From positions 682,001 to 746,000 of the forward strand of contig NZ_JAGEMO020000001.1 in NCBI RefSeq assembly GCF_017921975.2: DNA of 64,000 nt, in the 5' to 3' direction. Of this stretch, positions 34,749-42,110 are shown piece by piece (the stretch's first letter is position 1; each line of letters opens with the position of its first letter). Both the position numbers and the translations under genes were made by a program. The notes beneath the pieces are model-generated. The model was not told the DNA's origin. It ran no database searches and was given only the letters and a program-made list of their open reading frames with translations. The DNA comes from Hymenobacter terricola. GTDB lineage: Bacteria > Bacteroidota > Bacteroidia > Cytophagales > Hymenobacteraceae.

Positions 34749-37130
34749 ATGCTAGTAATTAAACGCGACGGCCGCCGCGAATCCGTGAAGTTTGACAAAG
34801 TCACGGCGCGCATCGAGAAGCTCTGCTACGGCCTGCACATGGATTTCGTGTCGCCGATTGAGGTGGCTAAGAAGGTGATTGACGGCATCTACGACGGCGT
34901 GACCACCGTGGAGCTGGATAACCTGGCCGCCGAAACCGCCGCTTCGCTCACCACCAAGCACCCGGACTACGCCATTCTGGCGGCCCGCATCGCGGTGAGC
35001 AACCTGCACAAGGTGACCTCGAAGTCCTTCTCGTCCACGATGAAGCGGCTTTATACTTACGAGGACCCGAAGAACGGGGACAACGCCTCGCTGCTGGCTA
35101 CCGACGTGTGGGAGGTGATTCATAAGAATGCCCACACCCTGGACTCGGCCATCATCTACGACCGGGACTACAACTACGACTTCTTCGGCTTCAAGACGCT
35201 GGAGCGGAGCTACCTGCTGCGCCTGGAGGGCAAGGTGGTGGAACGGCCCCAGCACATGCTGATGCGCGTGTCGGTGGGCATCCACAAGGACGACATTGAG
35301 TCGGTTATCAAAACCTACAATCTGCTGAGCGAGCGGTGGTTCACGCACGCCACGCCCACGCTGTTCAACGCGGGCACGCCGAAGCCGCAGATGTCGAGCT
35401 GCTTCCTGCTTACGATGAAGGACGACTCGATTGACGGCATTTATGACACGCTGAAGAACTGCGCGCTGATTTCGCAGTCGGCCGGTGGCATCGGGCTGTC
35501 GGTGAGCAACGTGCGGGCCACGGGCTCCTACATCAAGGGCACCAATGGCAACTCGAACGGGCTGGTGCCCATGCTGAAGGTGTTCAATGACACGGCCCGC
35601 TACGTGGACCAGGGCGGCGGGAAACGCAAGGGTGCCTTCGCCATTTACCTGGAGCCCTGGCACGCTGATATTTTTGAGTTCCTGGACCTGAAGAAGAACC
35701 ACGGCAAGGAGGAAATGCGCGCCCGCGACCTGTTTTACGCCCTCTGGACGCCCGATTTGTTTATGAAGCGCGTGGAGGAAAACGGCGACTGGACGCTGAT
35801 GTGCCCCCACGAGTGCCCCGGCATGGACACCACCTGGGGGCCGGAATTCGAGAAGCTGTACCTGAAGTATGAGCGCGAGGGCCGGGGCCGCAAGACCATC
35901 AAGGCGCAGGAGCTGTGGTTTGCCATCCTGGAAAGCCAGACCGAGACCGGCACGCCCTACATGCTGTTTAAGGACGCGGCCAACGGCAAATCGAACCAGC
36001 AAAACCTGGGCACGATTAAGTCGAGCAACCTGTGCACCGAGATTATTGAGTACACCGACAAGGACGAAATTGCGGTGTGCAACCTGGCTTCGCTGGCGCT
36101 GCCCCGCTACCTCGTGACCGACAAGGCGGGCAACATGACCTTCGACCACGACAAGCTGTACGAGGTAACCTACCAGGCCACGCTGAACCTGAACAAGGTG
36201 ATTGACGTGAACTACTACCCGGTGCCCGAGACGCAGAAGTCGAACTTCCGCCACCGCCCCATCGGGCTGGGCGTGCAAGGCTTGGCCGACACGTTTATTG
36301 CCCTGCGCATGCCCTTCGAGAGCGACGAAGCCTCGGGCCTGAACAAGGACATCTTCGAAACCATCTACTTTGCGGCCATGACGGCCTCGAAGGACCTCGC
36401 CATCAAGGATGGGTACTACGAAACCTTCCCCGGCTCGCCCCTGAGCCAGGGCAAGTTCCAGTTTGACCTCTGGGGCGTGACGCCCGACTCGGGCCGCTGG
36501 GACTGGGAAAGCCTGCGCGCCGAGGTGGTGAAGCACGGGGCCCGCAACTCGCTGCTGGTGGCGCCCATGCCCACGGCCAGCACCGCCCAGATTCTGGGCA
36601 ACAACGAGTCGTTTGAGCCCTACACGAGCAACATTTACGTGCGCCGCGTGCTCAGCGGCGAGTTTATGGTGGTGAACAAGCACCTGCTGAAGGACCTGGT
36701 GGCCCTGGGCCTCTGGAACGACGCCATGAAGCAGGAAATCATCGCGGCCAACGGCTCGGTGCAAGGCATTGCCCGCATTCCGCAGCACATCAAGGACCTG
36801 TACAAGACAGTGTGGGAGATTTCGCAGCGCCGCATCATCGACCAGGCCGCCGACCGTGGGGCCTACATCTGCCAGAGCCAGAGCCTGAACCTGCACGTGC
36901 AAAACGTGAACTTCGGCAAGCTCACCAGCATGCACTTCCACAGCTGGAAGCGCGGCCTGAAAACCGGCATGTACTACCTGCGCACCAAAGCCGCCGCCGA
37001 CGCCATCAAGTTCACGGTGGAAAAGCAAGCCGCCGAAACCCTGGAGCCCATGGCCCTGGTGGAGCAAAACCAATCCGACATGAGCTGCTCGCTGGATAAC
37101 CCGGACGGGTGCGAGGCCTGCGGGTCGTAA
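34749..37130 (+). CDS. nrdA: Class Ia ribonucleotide reductase, alpha subunit
   Basis: From ATG 34749 ([17 protein letters not shown]) the product is 793 residues. Residues 1-90 form the ATP-cone allosteric domain. The barrel has [22 protein letters not shown] (Asn-Cys-Glu active site), NLASLALP and the [18 protein letters not shown] segment. The C-terminal redox pair is CEAC (GCEACGS at the end), reduced by thioredoxin or glutaredoxin. No intein or duplication is seen. The 290 bases before it contain no gene and no evident NrdR box. A terminator follows at 37152. Confidence 0.97.
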   Translation: MLVIKRDGRRESVKFDKVTARIEKLCYGLHMDFVSPIEVAKKVIDGIYDGVTTVELDNLAAETAASLTTKHPDYAILAARIAVSNLHKVTSKSFSSTMKRLYTYEDPKNGDNASLLATDVWEVIHKNAHTLDSAIIYDRDYNYDFFGFKTLERSYLLRLEGKVVERPQHMLMRVSVGIHKDDIESVIKTYNLLSERWFTHATPTLFNAGTPKPQMSSCFLLTMKDDSIDGIYDTLKNCALISQSAGGIGLSVSNVRATGSYIKGTNGNSNGLVPMLKVFNDTARYVDQGGGKRKGAFAIYLEPWHADIFEFLDLKKNHGKEEMRARDLFYALWTPDLFMKRVEENGDWTLMCPHECPGMDTTWGPEFEKLYLKYEREGRGRKTIKAQELWFAILESQTETGTPYMLFKDAANGKSNQQNLGTIKSSNLCTEIIEYTDKDEIAVCNLASLALPRYLVTDKAGNMTFDHDKLYEVTYQATLNLNKVIDVNYYPVPETQKSNFRHRPIGLGVQGLADTFIALRMPFESDEASGLNKDIFETIYFAAMTASKDLAIKDGYYETFPGSPLSQGKFQFDLWGVTPDSGRWDWESLRAEVVKHGARNSLLVAPMPTASTAQILGNNESFEPYTSNIYVRRVLSGEFMVVNKHLLKDLVALGLWNDAMKQEIIAANGSVQGIARIPQHIKDLYKTVWEISQRRIIDQAADRGAYICQSQSLNLHVQNVNFGKLTSMHFHSWKRGLKTGMYYLRTKAAADAIKFTVEKQAAETLEPMALVEQNQSDMSCSLDNPDGCEACGS

Positions 37131-37151
37131 GGGTTAATTTGCATAATATAT

Positions 37152-37193
37152 AATCACCCTGCGAGAGAGTATTATAAATCTCGCAGGGTGATT
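37152..37193 (+). terminator. Intrinsic terminator after nrdA
   Basis: The perfect 15-bp stem AATCACCCTGCGAGA / TCTCGCAGGGTGATT with an AT-rich loop is followed by TATTTTC. It marks the border between the GC-rich core genes and the AT-rich next gene, whose start is only 14 bases away. Confidence 0.85.
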
Positions 37194-37206
37194 TATTTTC
37201 ATAAAG

Positions 37207-38685
37207 ATGCTTTCTAAATTATTTTCAGAGCTACTTTCTCTACTCAAAAGCTTTTTAGTAAAAAACTGGAGAAGGCCGATAGCACTAGTGCTAGTGCTCA
37301 TTTCTGTCGTTTATGTACATTTCTTTGAGGTAAAGAAGTATGTCAAAGGGTTTGAGCCCAATGAAAATTCTTTGCCCTTTTTGGTACTAGTACTCTTCTT
37401 GGTGACTGGTGTATGGTTTTACGCCCGGTTCAAGTATAAACTAGCAGTACGTCATACTACTTTTGGAGTGATAATTAATCACGAAAACAGAAGCGCGGAA
37501 GAAATTCATAGAATTATAAAGCCCATAATCTCAGAAGTGAAGTCGGAAGTGCGCGGCATTAAGTTTATTGAGTTGGATTCTAATCTGTTTTCAACCGAAT
37601 TTCAAGCAAATGAATTTTTAAAGAATAATGATTATGGCCTGAAACAATTGCTTCACATAAAGGCTGATATAGGTAAAGTTGATGATAAAGAAAAGTTCAT
37701 AATCGATAGTGCAGTTTTTCGCACTTATGGAATGCCTACTAAATTTCCGGTATTCGGTGTAATTGTCGATATAAATAAGGAGGTGGCGTTAAGAAACCCT
37801 AATCAATGGTCATTTACAATGGCTGATGAATATGAGGGTACTAAAAAGACAAGATTAGAGTTAAGAGATATACTCTATTACTACCTAGGGTTAAGTTCTG
37901 TCTGCAATGGCAATCCAGAGCTTGGATTGGAGATTCTGAAACGCTTAATAACGCCAATCAATTACAGTACTGATTTAGTTGGTGCGAATGATGAATCTAT
38001 ATCGGAAGAAGAGAGAATACGTAAGAATAAAAAGTTCTTTTTGGCTAGCCGACTAGTACAAATACTGTCCGGTCTCTGCCAGTCAGTATTCTTGGATTAT
38101 CATAATTCAGGCAAGGACCCAAACCTAACAATGGGTTTTCTTAAAGAGTACGAAAAATTGCTAAGCGGCAGCCGCGAGGCAATAGTTACATATGCGCCGC
38201 TGGCAAGGTATTCCTATGACCTTGGCAATGTAGAAGCTGCCCGAAAGTATACCGAAAAGGCTGCTTTAGTTATGCCTAACTCTGCTACTGTTTTATTAAA
38301 CAGAGGTTTCTTCGCTATACTTGACAATAGCCCAAATGAATTGAGTAGGAATTATAAGAATATTATTGAACAGATTCAGAAATATGAAAAGGCAGGCAGA
38401 GCTGGCCAGTTCTATAACGCATTAGATATAATAGAATTTTATGCTGAGCAATACGCTAAGCATCCAGATAAGAAGCTCTTTTTTGACTATGCTATTGCTT
38501 TTCACACGATTCTTTTAGTGGACACAAAAGAGGGTGTAAGACTCATGAATAAATTTCAATCAGATATTGTCGGGGAGCCCAGGTATAGAGCACTAGACAC
38601 ACAAGCGAGGTTTCTAATTAAAAATGCTTTTACGGCAAAGGCATCGGCAAGGAAATCGGTAAAAACGATTAGAAAGGCAGCATAA
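37207..38685 (+). CDS. AT-rich two-helix membrane protein with helical-repeat C-terminus
   Basis: The 492-residue protein has two N-terminal membrane helices (IALVLVLISVVYVHFF; LPFLVLVLFLVTGVWFYARF). A mixed alpha/beta domain follows (about 75-220: VIINHENRSAEEIHRIIKPI), then a helical region that reads like tetratricopeptide repeats (ARYSYDLGNVEAARKYTEKA, ATVLLNRGFFAILDNSPNEL). I do not recognise a named family. The gene is far richer in A+T than its neighbours (codons such as AAA, ATA, TTA), which suggests horizontal transfer. It begins directly after the nrdA terminator and opens a stretch with an abortive-infection gene, so a defence role is possible but unproven. Confidence 0.75.
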   Translation: MLSKLFSELLSLLKSFLVKNWRRPIALVLVLISVVYVHFFEVKKYVKGFEPNENSLPFLVLVLFLVTGVWFYARFKYKLAVRHTTFGVIINHENRSAEEIHRIIKPIISEVKSEVRGIKFIELDSNLFSTEFQANEFLKNNDYGLKQLLHIKADIGKVDDKEKFIIDSAVFRTYGMPTKFPVFGVIVDINKEVALRNPNQWSFTMADEYEGTKKTRLELRDILYYYLGLSSVCNGNPELGLEILKRLITPINYSTDLVGANDESISEEERIRKNKKFFLASRLVQILSGLCQSVFLDYHNSGKDPNLTMGFLKEYEKLLSGSREAIVTYAPLARYSYDLGNVEAARKYTEKAALVMPNSATVLLNRGFFAILDNSPNELSRNYKNIIEQIQKYEKAGRAGQFYNALDIIEFYAEQYAKHPDKKLFFDYAIAFHTILLVDTKEGVRLMNKFQSDIVGEPRYRALDTQARFLIKNAFTAKASARKSVKTIRKAA

Positions 38686-38699
38686 TTCCGCCAGTACTT

Positions 38700-38782
38700 A
38701 AGCTTCAATCAGCCGCTGCCGCCCCCGGTAGCAGCTGGTTTGGTTTTGAAACCTCAGCTTCTTCAGCCGCTGCGGGACCGGG
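38700..38782 (+). repeat. Terminator-like dispersed repeat, copy 1
   Basis: The sequence AAGCTTCAATCAGCCGCTGC, then CCCCCGGTAGCAGCTGG and TTTGGTTTTGAAAC, is followed by a second part AGCTTCTTCAGCCGCTGCGG. It lies 15 bases after the stop of the AT-rich gene. Copies 2-4 follow at 39961, 41326 and 41814. Confidence 0.8.
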
Positions 38783-38814
38783 GTGGCGGGGTGGCGGCTG
38801 GCGGGTGGAGCAGC

Positions 38815-39429
38815 ATGCTTGCCGAAATGAAGCGGCTGCGTATGTTAGTGGCCATGCAGGAGCAATTACGACAGCATCTGGAACAAATAGTGTCGCTGAC
38901 CGATGAGGAATTTGCGCTGGTGCTGGCGCAGTTCACGAGCCGGCAGTTTCGCAAGCATCAGTTTCTGATTCGGGAAGGGGAGCGGGTACGGGAGCTGTAC
39001 TTCGTGGTGACGGGGCTGCTGAAGCTGGTGCACACCGACACGGCGGGGCGGGCCCACGTCGTGTCGTTTGCGCTAGAAGACTGGTGGGAGGGCGACTTCG
39101 CGGCCTACCTGGCCCAGACGCCGGCCACGCTGTCGCTGCAGTGCCTCGAAGACACGGCCGTGTGGTGCCTGCCGCTGGAAGGCTACGAGTACCTCTGCCG
39201 CCACCTGCCCCCAATGGCGCGCTTCTTCCTCGTCAAATTTGCGCGGGGCGGGGTGGCCGCGCAACAGCGCATCTTGTCGCTGCTGTCCTTGCCGGCCCGC
39301 GAGCGGTACGAGCTGTTGCTGCGTCAGTACCCCACGCTGCCGCAGCGGGTGTCCAAGACGCTGCTGGCGGCCTATCTGGGCGTATCGCGCGAAACCCTGA
39401 GCCGGCTGGCCGAGCCGGGCCCAAAATAG
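38815..39429 (+). CDS. Crp/Fnr-family transcription regulator
   Basis: From ATG 38815 the product is 204 residues (alternative start 38854). It has a cyclic-nucleotide-binding-like beta-roll (FRKHQFLIREGERVRELYFV, GLLKLVHTDTAGRAHVVSF) and a C-terminal winged helix with recognition helix GVSRETLSRL. The Arg-Glu-x-x-x-Arg of this helix matches the DNA-contact residues of Escherichia coli CRP (SRETVGR), so a TGTGA-type site is expected. Such a site overlaps its stop codon, upstream of ridA. The effector ligand is unknown; there are no Fnr-type cysteines at the N-terminus. Confidence 0.9.
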   Translation: MLAEMKRLRMLVAMQEQLRQHLEQIVSLTDEEFALVLAQFTSRQFRKHQFLIREGERVRELYFVVTGLLKLVHTDTAGRAHVVSFALEDWWEGDFAAYLAQTPATLSLQCLEDTAVWCLPLEGYEYLCRHLPPMARFFLVKFARGGVAAQQRILSLLSLPARERYELLLRQYPTLPQRVSKTLLAAYLGVSRETLSRLAEPGPK

Positions 39430-39442
39430 TGAGCTAGGTCAC
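39429..39442. promoter_or_regulatory. Candidate Crp-type operator before ridA
   Basis: GTGA-gctagg-TCAC is a perfect palindrome with the six-base spacing of CRP sites. It starts on the last base of the regulator's stop codon. About 34 bases from its centre lies GACCTTTG (39466-39473), one mismatch from TAnnTTTG, so the site would be centred near -43, suitable for activation of ridA. Confidence 0.55.
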
Positions 39443-39535
39443 GGAGAGGAGGTGTGGCGGGCCGGGACCTTTGCTTCCGCAACCTCACCCTGCGCAGCGG
39501 CCCTCCTGGGCCGGGCGCATTTAATAATCTCCCTC

Positions 39536-39937
39536 ATGGAAAAGCGAGCAATCAACCCGTGGCAGTGGCAAGCGCAGAGCGCCTACCAGCAAGCCGTAGA
39601 AGTGAAACAAGCGTCGGCCACGCTCTATTGCGCCGGGCAGGCCGCCATCGACGCCCAGGGCAACCCCAGCACCGGCGACATGCGGGCCCAGCTCCACCAA
39701 GTACTCGGCAACGTGGAGCAGGTAGTAACCGAGGCCGGCTACCAGTGCCGCGACATCGTGCACCTGCGCCTGTACACCACCGATACCGCCGCGCTGTTTG
39801 GCGAAGGGGGGTGTTTTGAGGTATTCACCGATTGGGTAGCCCGGCACGAAATTCAGGCGGCCGCCACCATGGTGGAAGTGGCCTTCCTGGCCTTTGAGGG
39901 CTTGAAAGTGGAAGTAGAAGCCACGGCCGTGCGCTAG
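39536..39937 (+). CDS. RidA family protein
   Basis: From ATG 39536 (MEKRAINPWQWQAQ) the product is 133 residues. It has the YjgF/YER057c/UK114 fold pattern: TLYCAGQAAIDAQGNPSTGD, MRAQLHQVLGNVEQVVTEAG, IVHLRLYTTD, TMVEVAFLAF. The canonical RidA arginine in the R-x-x-x-E-I-E motif region is not clearly conserved, so enamine/imine deaminase activity is uncertain. The neighbouring Crp-type regulator and its candidate site suggest regulated expression. Confidence 0.88.
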   Translation: MEKRAINPWQWQAQSAYQQAVEVKQASATLYCAGQAAIDAQGNPSTGDMRAQLHQVLGNVEQVVTEAGYQCRDIVHLRLYTTDTAALFGEGGCFEVFTDWVARHEIQAAATMVEVAFLAFEGLKVEVEATAVR

Positions 39938-39960
39938 TGGCGCCCTATAAAGTCGACATC

Positions 39961-40050
39961 CCCAGCCGCTGCCGCCCCGGTAGCGGCTGGTTTGTTTTTG
40001 AAACTTAAGCTTCTTCAGCTGCTGTGGCCCCGGGGGCGGGTAGGGCCGGG
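39961..40050 (+). repeat. Terminator-like dispersed repeat, copy 2
   Basis: This is the clearest copy: CCAGCCGCT, then GCCGCCCCGGT, then AGCGGCTGG, followed by TTTGTTTTTG, a perfect 9-bp stem with T-run. AAGCTTCTTCAGCTGCTG and a GC-rich tail follow. It lies 23 bases after the ridA stop. Confidence 0.85.
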
Positions 40051-40080
40051 GTCGGGGCGGCGCTTTCGTATCTTAGCCAC

Positions 40081-40288
40081 ATGGAAACTGCTGCTTCAGC
40101 GGCGCATCCGCGCATCACCCTCGACCCGAATAGCTAGCCACGGGCAGCCCACCGTGCGCGGGCTGCGCTACCCGGTGCAGAACGTGCTCGAATACCTCGC
40201 GTCCGGCATGACGGAGGCCGAAATCCTGGCCGACTATGAGGACCTGGAAGCGGAGGACCTCCGCGCCTGCCAGGCCTACGCGGCATAA
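40081..40288 (+). pseudogene. Frameshifted DUF433 antitoxin-like gene
   Basis: The first frame reads METAASAAHPRITLDPNS and stops at 40137. The match to DUF433 resumes one frame over with HGQPTVRGLRYPVQNVLEYL and continues to 40288 (EAEILADYEDLEAEDLRACQ). One extra base in AATAGCTAGCCAC (about 40130-40140) explains the break. DUF433 proteins are often antitoxins paired with DUF5615 PIN-like toxins; no such toxin follows here. Confidence 0.8.
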
Positions 40289-40296
40289 TCGGGAAA

Positions 40297-40327
40297 CTTG
40301 TTTTAACGCCTCGTCGTTCTATATTTG
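40297..40327 (+). promoter_or_regulatory. Bacteroidetes promoter before the small-RNA/Abi locus
   Basis: CTTG (40297-40300), a 19-base spacer and TATATTTG (40320-40327, exact TAnnTTTG) form the best -33/-7 match in the window. Transcription should start at about 40332-40335, directly before the hairpin RNA. Confidence 0.7.
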
Positions 40328-40333
40328 CAACAA

Positions 40334-40391
40334 CAAAACCCGCCACGCCTCTAGGTTTCACGACCAACGCGCACCAGGCGGGTTATTTTTT
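40334..40391 (+). ncRNA. Candidate small RNA ending in a terminator-like hairpin, upstream of abi
   Basis: Between the promoter and the Abi start lies an approximately 58-base unit. It has the stem AACCCGCC (40337-40344) / GGCGGGTT (40377-40384), a 32-base loop, and then ATTTTTT. So a short RNA with an intrinsic 3' end is predicted, only nine bases before the Abi ATG at 40400. It could act as RNA antitoxin or guide-like partner of the HEPN protein, or as a transcription attenuator of it. It encodes no peptide. The boundaries are inferred from the promoter and T-run. Confidence 0.6.
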
Positions 40392-40399
40392 GCCCGTCG

Positions 40400-41314
40400 A
40401 TGAGATACCGTAAGCTTGCCCTGACGCTCACCGACCAAGTAAATCTGCTTATCAGCCGGGGATTGGTAGTGCCGGACGTGGCCGAGGCAGAGAAGGCACT
40501 GGGTAGATTGAGCTATTACCGTTTAGCGGGGTATTTTCTCTACTTTCAGACTGGGCAAGGGCATCAGTTTCGAGCCGGCACTACTTTGGAGGATGTATTG
40601 ACGCTCTACAATTTTGATGAGGCGTTACGCTCCTTGATTTTCAAAGGAATCAGCCCCATCGAAGTGGCGTTGCGGGCTCAGTTAGCTTATCAGGGAGCTG
40701 TAAAGGCCGGACCATTCTGGTATAAGGACCGGCAGTACACCTTGGGCCGAACCGATAGCAAAGGCCAGGATATTCACAATGCCAACGTCCGACATATCCG
40801 CAAAGAAGTAAAAAGGTCGGGCGAAGCTTTCATCAAGCACTATTTCAGTAAGTATTCCTCGCCTGCTTTGCCGCCAGCCTGGATGGTCTTCGAAGTGGTA
40901 TCGTTTGGAACGTTGTCGAAAGTATTTACCCACTTGAAGCCGGCTATTACCAACGATGTAGCCCGGTTTTTCGGCGTCGGCCAGCCAATATTGGTGAGCT
41001 GGATTACGGCCCTGTGCAACATACGCAACCGTTGCGCCCATCACAGCCGCGTCTGGAACCGCAAGCTGACCGTGCGCCCGACGCTAGCCGTAAAACAGCC
41101 GGTATATGCGTGGCCTGCAAATGCTTCGTCACTCCCCAATGCAGATTTATATGGACTGCTGGCGTGCATGGTTTACCTGCTAAAGGCTGTTGATGGACCA
41201 ACTGCCGTCGCATTCATCCATGAGTTGAAGCAATTGCTACGTTCATTCGCGGCGGTTCCGACGCAGGAAATGGGCTTTCCTGCCGGTTGGGAACAAGATG
41301 CCTTCTGGCAATAG
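40400..41314 (+). CDS. Abi_2/AbiF-like HEPN abortive-infection protein
   Basis: The 304-residue protein matches the Abi_2 (AbiD/AbiF) family: QVNLLISRGLVVPDVAEAEK, LGRLSYYRLAGYFLYF, LRSLIFKGISPIEVALRAQL. The HEPN nuclease motif is CNIRNRCAHHSRVWNRKL, an R-N-x4-H arrangement (RNRCAH) expected to cut RNA. Known members stop phage growth by killing or arresting the cell, and some have been linked to an adjacent small RNA. Here a promoter and terminator-like hairpin RNA lie directly upstream. The gene is lower in GC than the core genes. It ends before a copy of the dispersed terminator-like repeat. Confidence 0.9.
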   Translation: MRYRKLALTLTDQVNLLISRGLVVPDVAEAEKALGRLSYYRLAGYFLYFQTGQGHQFRAGTTLEDVLTLYNFDEALRSLIFKGISPIEVALRAQLAYQGAVKAGPFWYKDRQYTLGRTDSKGQDIHNANVRHIRKEVKRSGEAFIKHYFSKYSSPALPPAWMVFEVVSFGTLSKVFTHLKPAITNDVARFFGVGQPILVSWITALCNIRNRCAHHSRVWNRKLTVRPTLAVKQPVYAWPANASSLPNADLYGLLACMVYLLKAVDGPTAVAFIHELKQLLRSFAAVPTQEMGFPAGWEQDAFWQ

Positions 41315-41325
41315 GAAAGCAACTC

Positions 41326-41372
41326 TAAGCTTCTGCCAGCCGCTGCCGCCCCCGGTCGCGGCTGGTTGGCGG
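41326..41372 (+). repeat. Terminator-like dispersed repeat, copy 3
   Basis: TAAGCTTCTGCCAGCCGCTG, CCGCCCCCGGTCGCGGCTGG and TTGGCGGTTGGGC follow the abi stop by 12 bases. It shares its last part with copy 4 and its first part with copies 1 and 2. Confidence 0.8.
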
Positions 41373-41392
41373 TTGGGCCATTAGCTTGCGAT

Positions 41393-41806
41393 ATGAAATG
41401 CCTTCTATTAGGAATCATCCTGACGCTAGCATTTTCGAGCGGCGCGCAGATACCGGATGGTCAGCTTCCCAGAGCCATCCGAGTAAGTTTCGAATACATG
41501 GAAGCTTGCGGGTTAGGACCGGTGTGCAAGCCAATTGTCGTGAGCCGAAAGCGAGACGAGCAATTGGAACTGGTGTTGCCTCAATTATCTAGAACGTCAG
41601 TTACCATTTGGGATGAAGAAAACTATGGCAGTATGATAAAGCGAAAAGGCGCTTATAAGCCACTTCATAGAACAGGAAGCACCGAGGCGGGCGAGAGGAA
41701 CGAAATAGTTCTACCCTTAAGCAAATTGAAGGATGGCACTTATTACGTTTGGGTAGTTGGTGATTCAGTAGGAGGCACCTTTCAAGTACAATTGAAAACG
41801 GAGTAG
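41393..41806 (+). CDS. Small exported hypothetical protein
   Basis: From ATG 41393 the product is 137 residues with a signal peptide (CLLLGIILTLAFSSGAQ). The mature part has beta-strand character and two cysteines (EACGLGPVCKPIVV), possibly disulphide-bonded, and ends DGTYYVWVVGDSVGGTFQVQ, reminiscent of a T9SS-like or Ig-type strand pair. No family is recognised. It is lower in GC than the core and lies between repeat copies 3 and 4. Confidence 0.6.
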   Translation: MKCLLLGIILTLAFSSGAQIPDGQLPRAIRVSFEYMEACGLGPVCKPIVVSRKRDEQLELVLPQLSRTSVTIWDEENYGSMIKRKGAYKPLHRTGSTEAGERNEIVLPLSKLKDGTYYVWVVGDSVGGTFQVQLKTE

Positions 41807-41813
41807 AAACTCA

Positions 41814-41868
41814 ATCTTCTCCAGCCGCTGCGGCCCCGGTCGCGGCGGGTGGGCGGTTGGGGCCGGGG
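41814..41868 (+). repeat. Terminator-like dispersed repeat, copy 4
   Basis: CAATCTTCTCCAGCCGCTGC, GGCCCCGGTCGCGGCGGG and TGGGCGGTTGGGGCC begin eight bases after the preceding stop. The copy merges into the large nested palindrome that follows. Confidence 0.75.
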
Positions 41869-42042
41869 GACGGTCCCGGAGGGCTACTCGGGTTGCGGGT
41901 ACTGGTCCGGGACGGTCCCGCAGGCCTACTTGCAACCCGAGTAGGCCTGCGGGACCGTCCCAGGGCCCTATTCCGGTTCGGGGCAAGGTCCGGGACCGTC
42001 CCGGACCGGTACTCGCAACCCGAGTAGCCCTGCGGGACGAAA
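41861..42042. repeat. Nested GC-rich palindrome of about 180 bp
   Basis: The left block (GGGACGGTCCCGGAGGGCTA...) is the complement of the right block (reverse of CGGACCGGTACTCGCAACCC...). In between lies a separate hairpin (GCAGGCCTACT / AGTAGGCCTGC). The word GGGACGGTCCC and its complement occur four to five times, so many alternative foldings are possible. It fills the spacer before the next gene. Confidence 0.85.
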
Positions 42043-42110
42043 CAGGCGGGTGGAATACGAAGACTAACGGCTGCCTTCCGGCCCTCCATTCACCTAACCA
42101 CAATTTGTTT

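Noticed and set aside
34752..37073. 773-codon open frame opposite nrdA
   Set aside because: It is the antisense shadow of a conserved high-GC gene; the product has a repetitive His/Val/Leu/Arg composition with no domain. The same holds for the long antisense frames over the Omp85, GH92, PPK1 and phosphoesterase-fusion genes.
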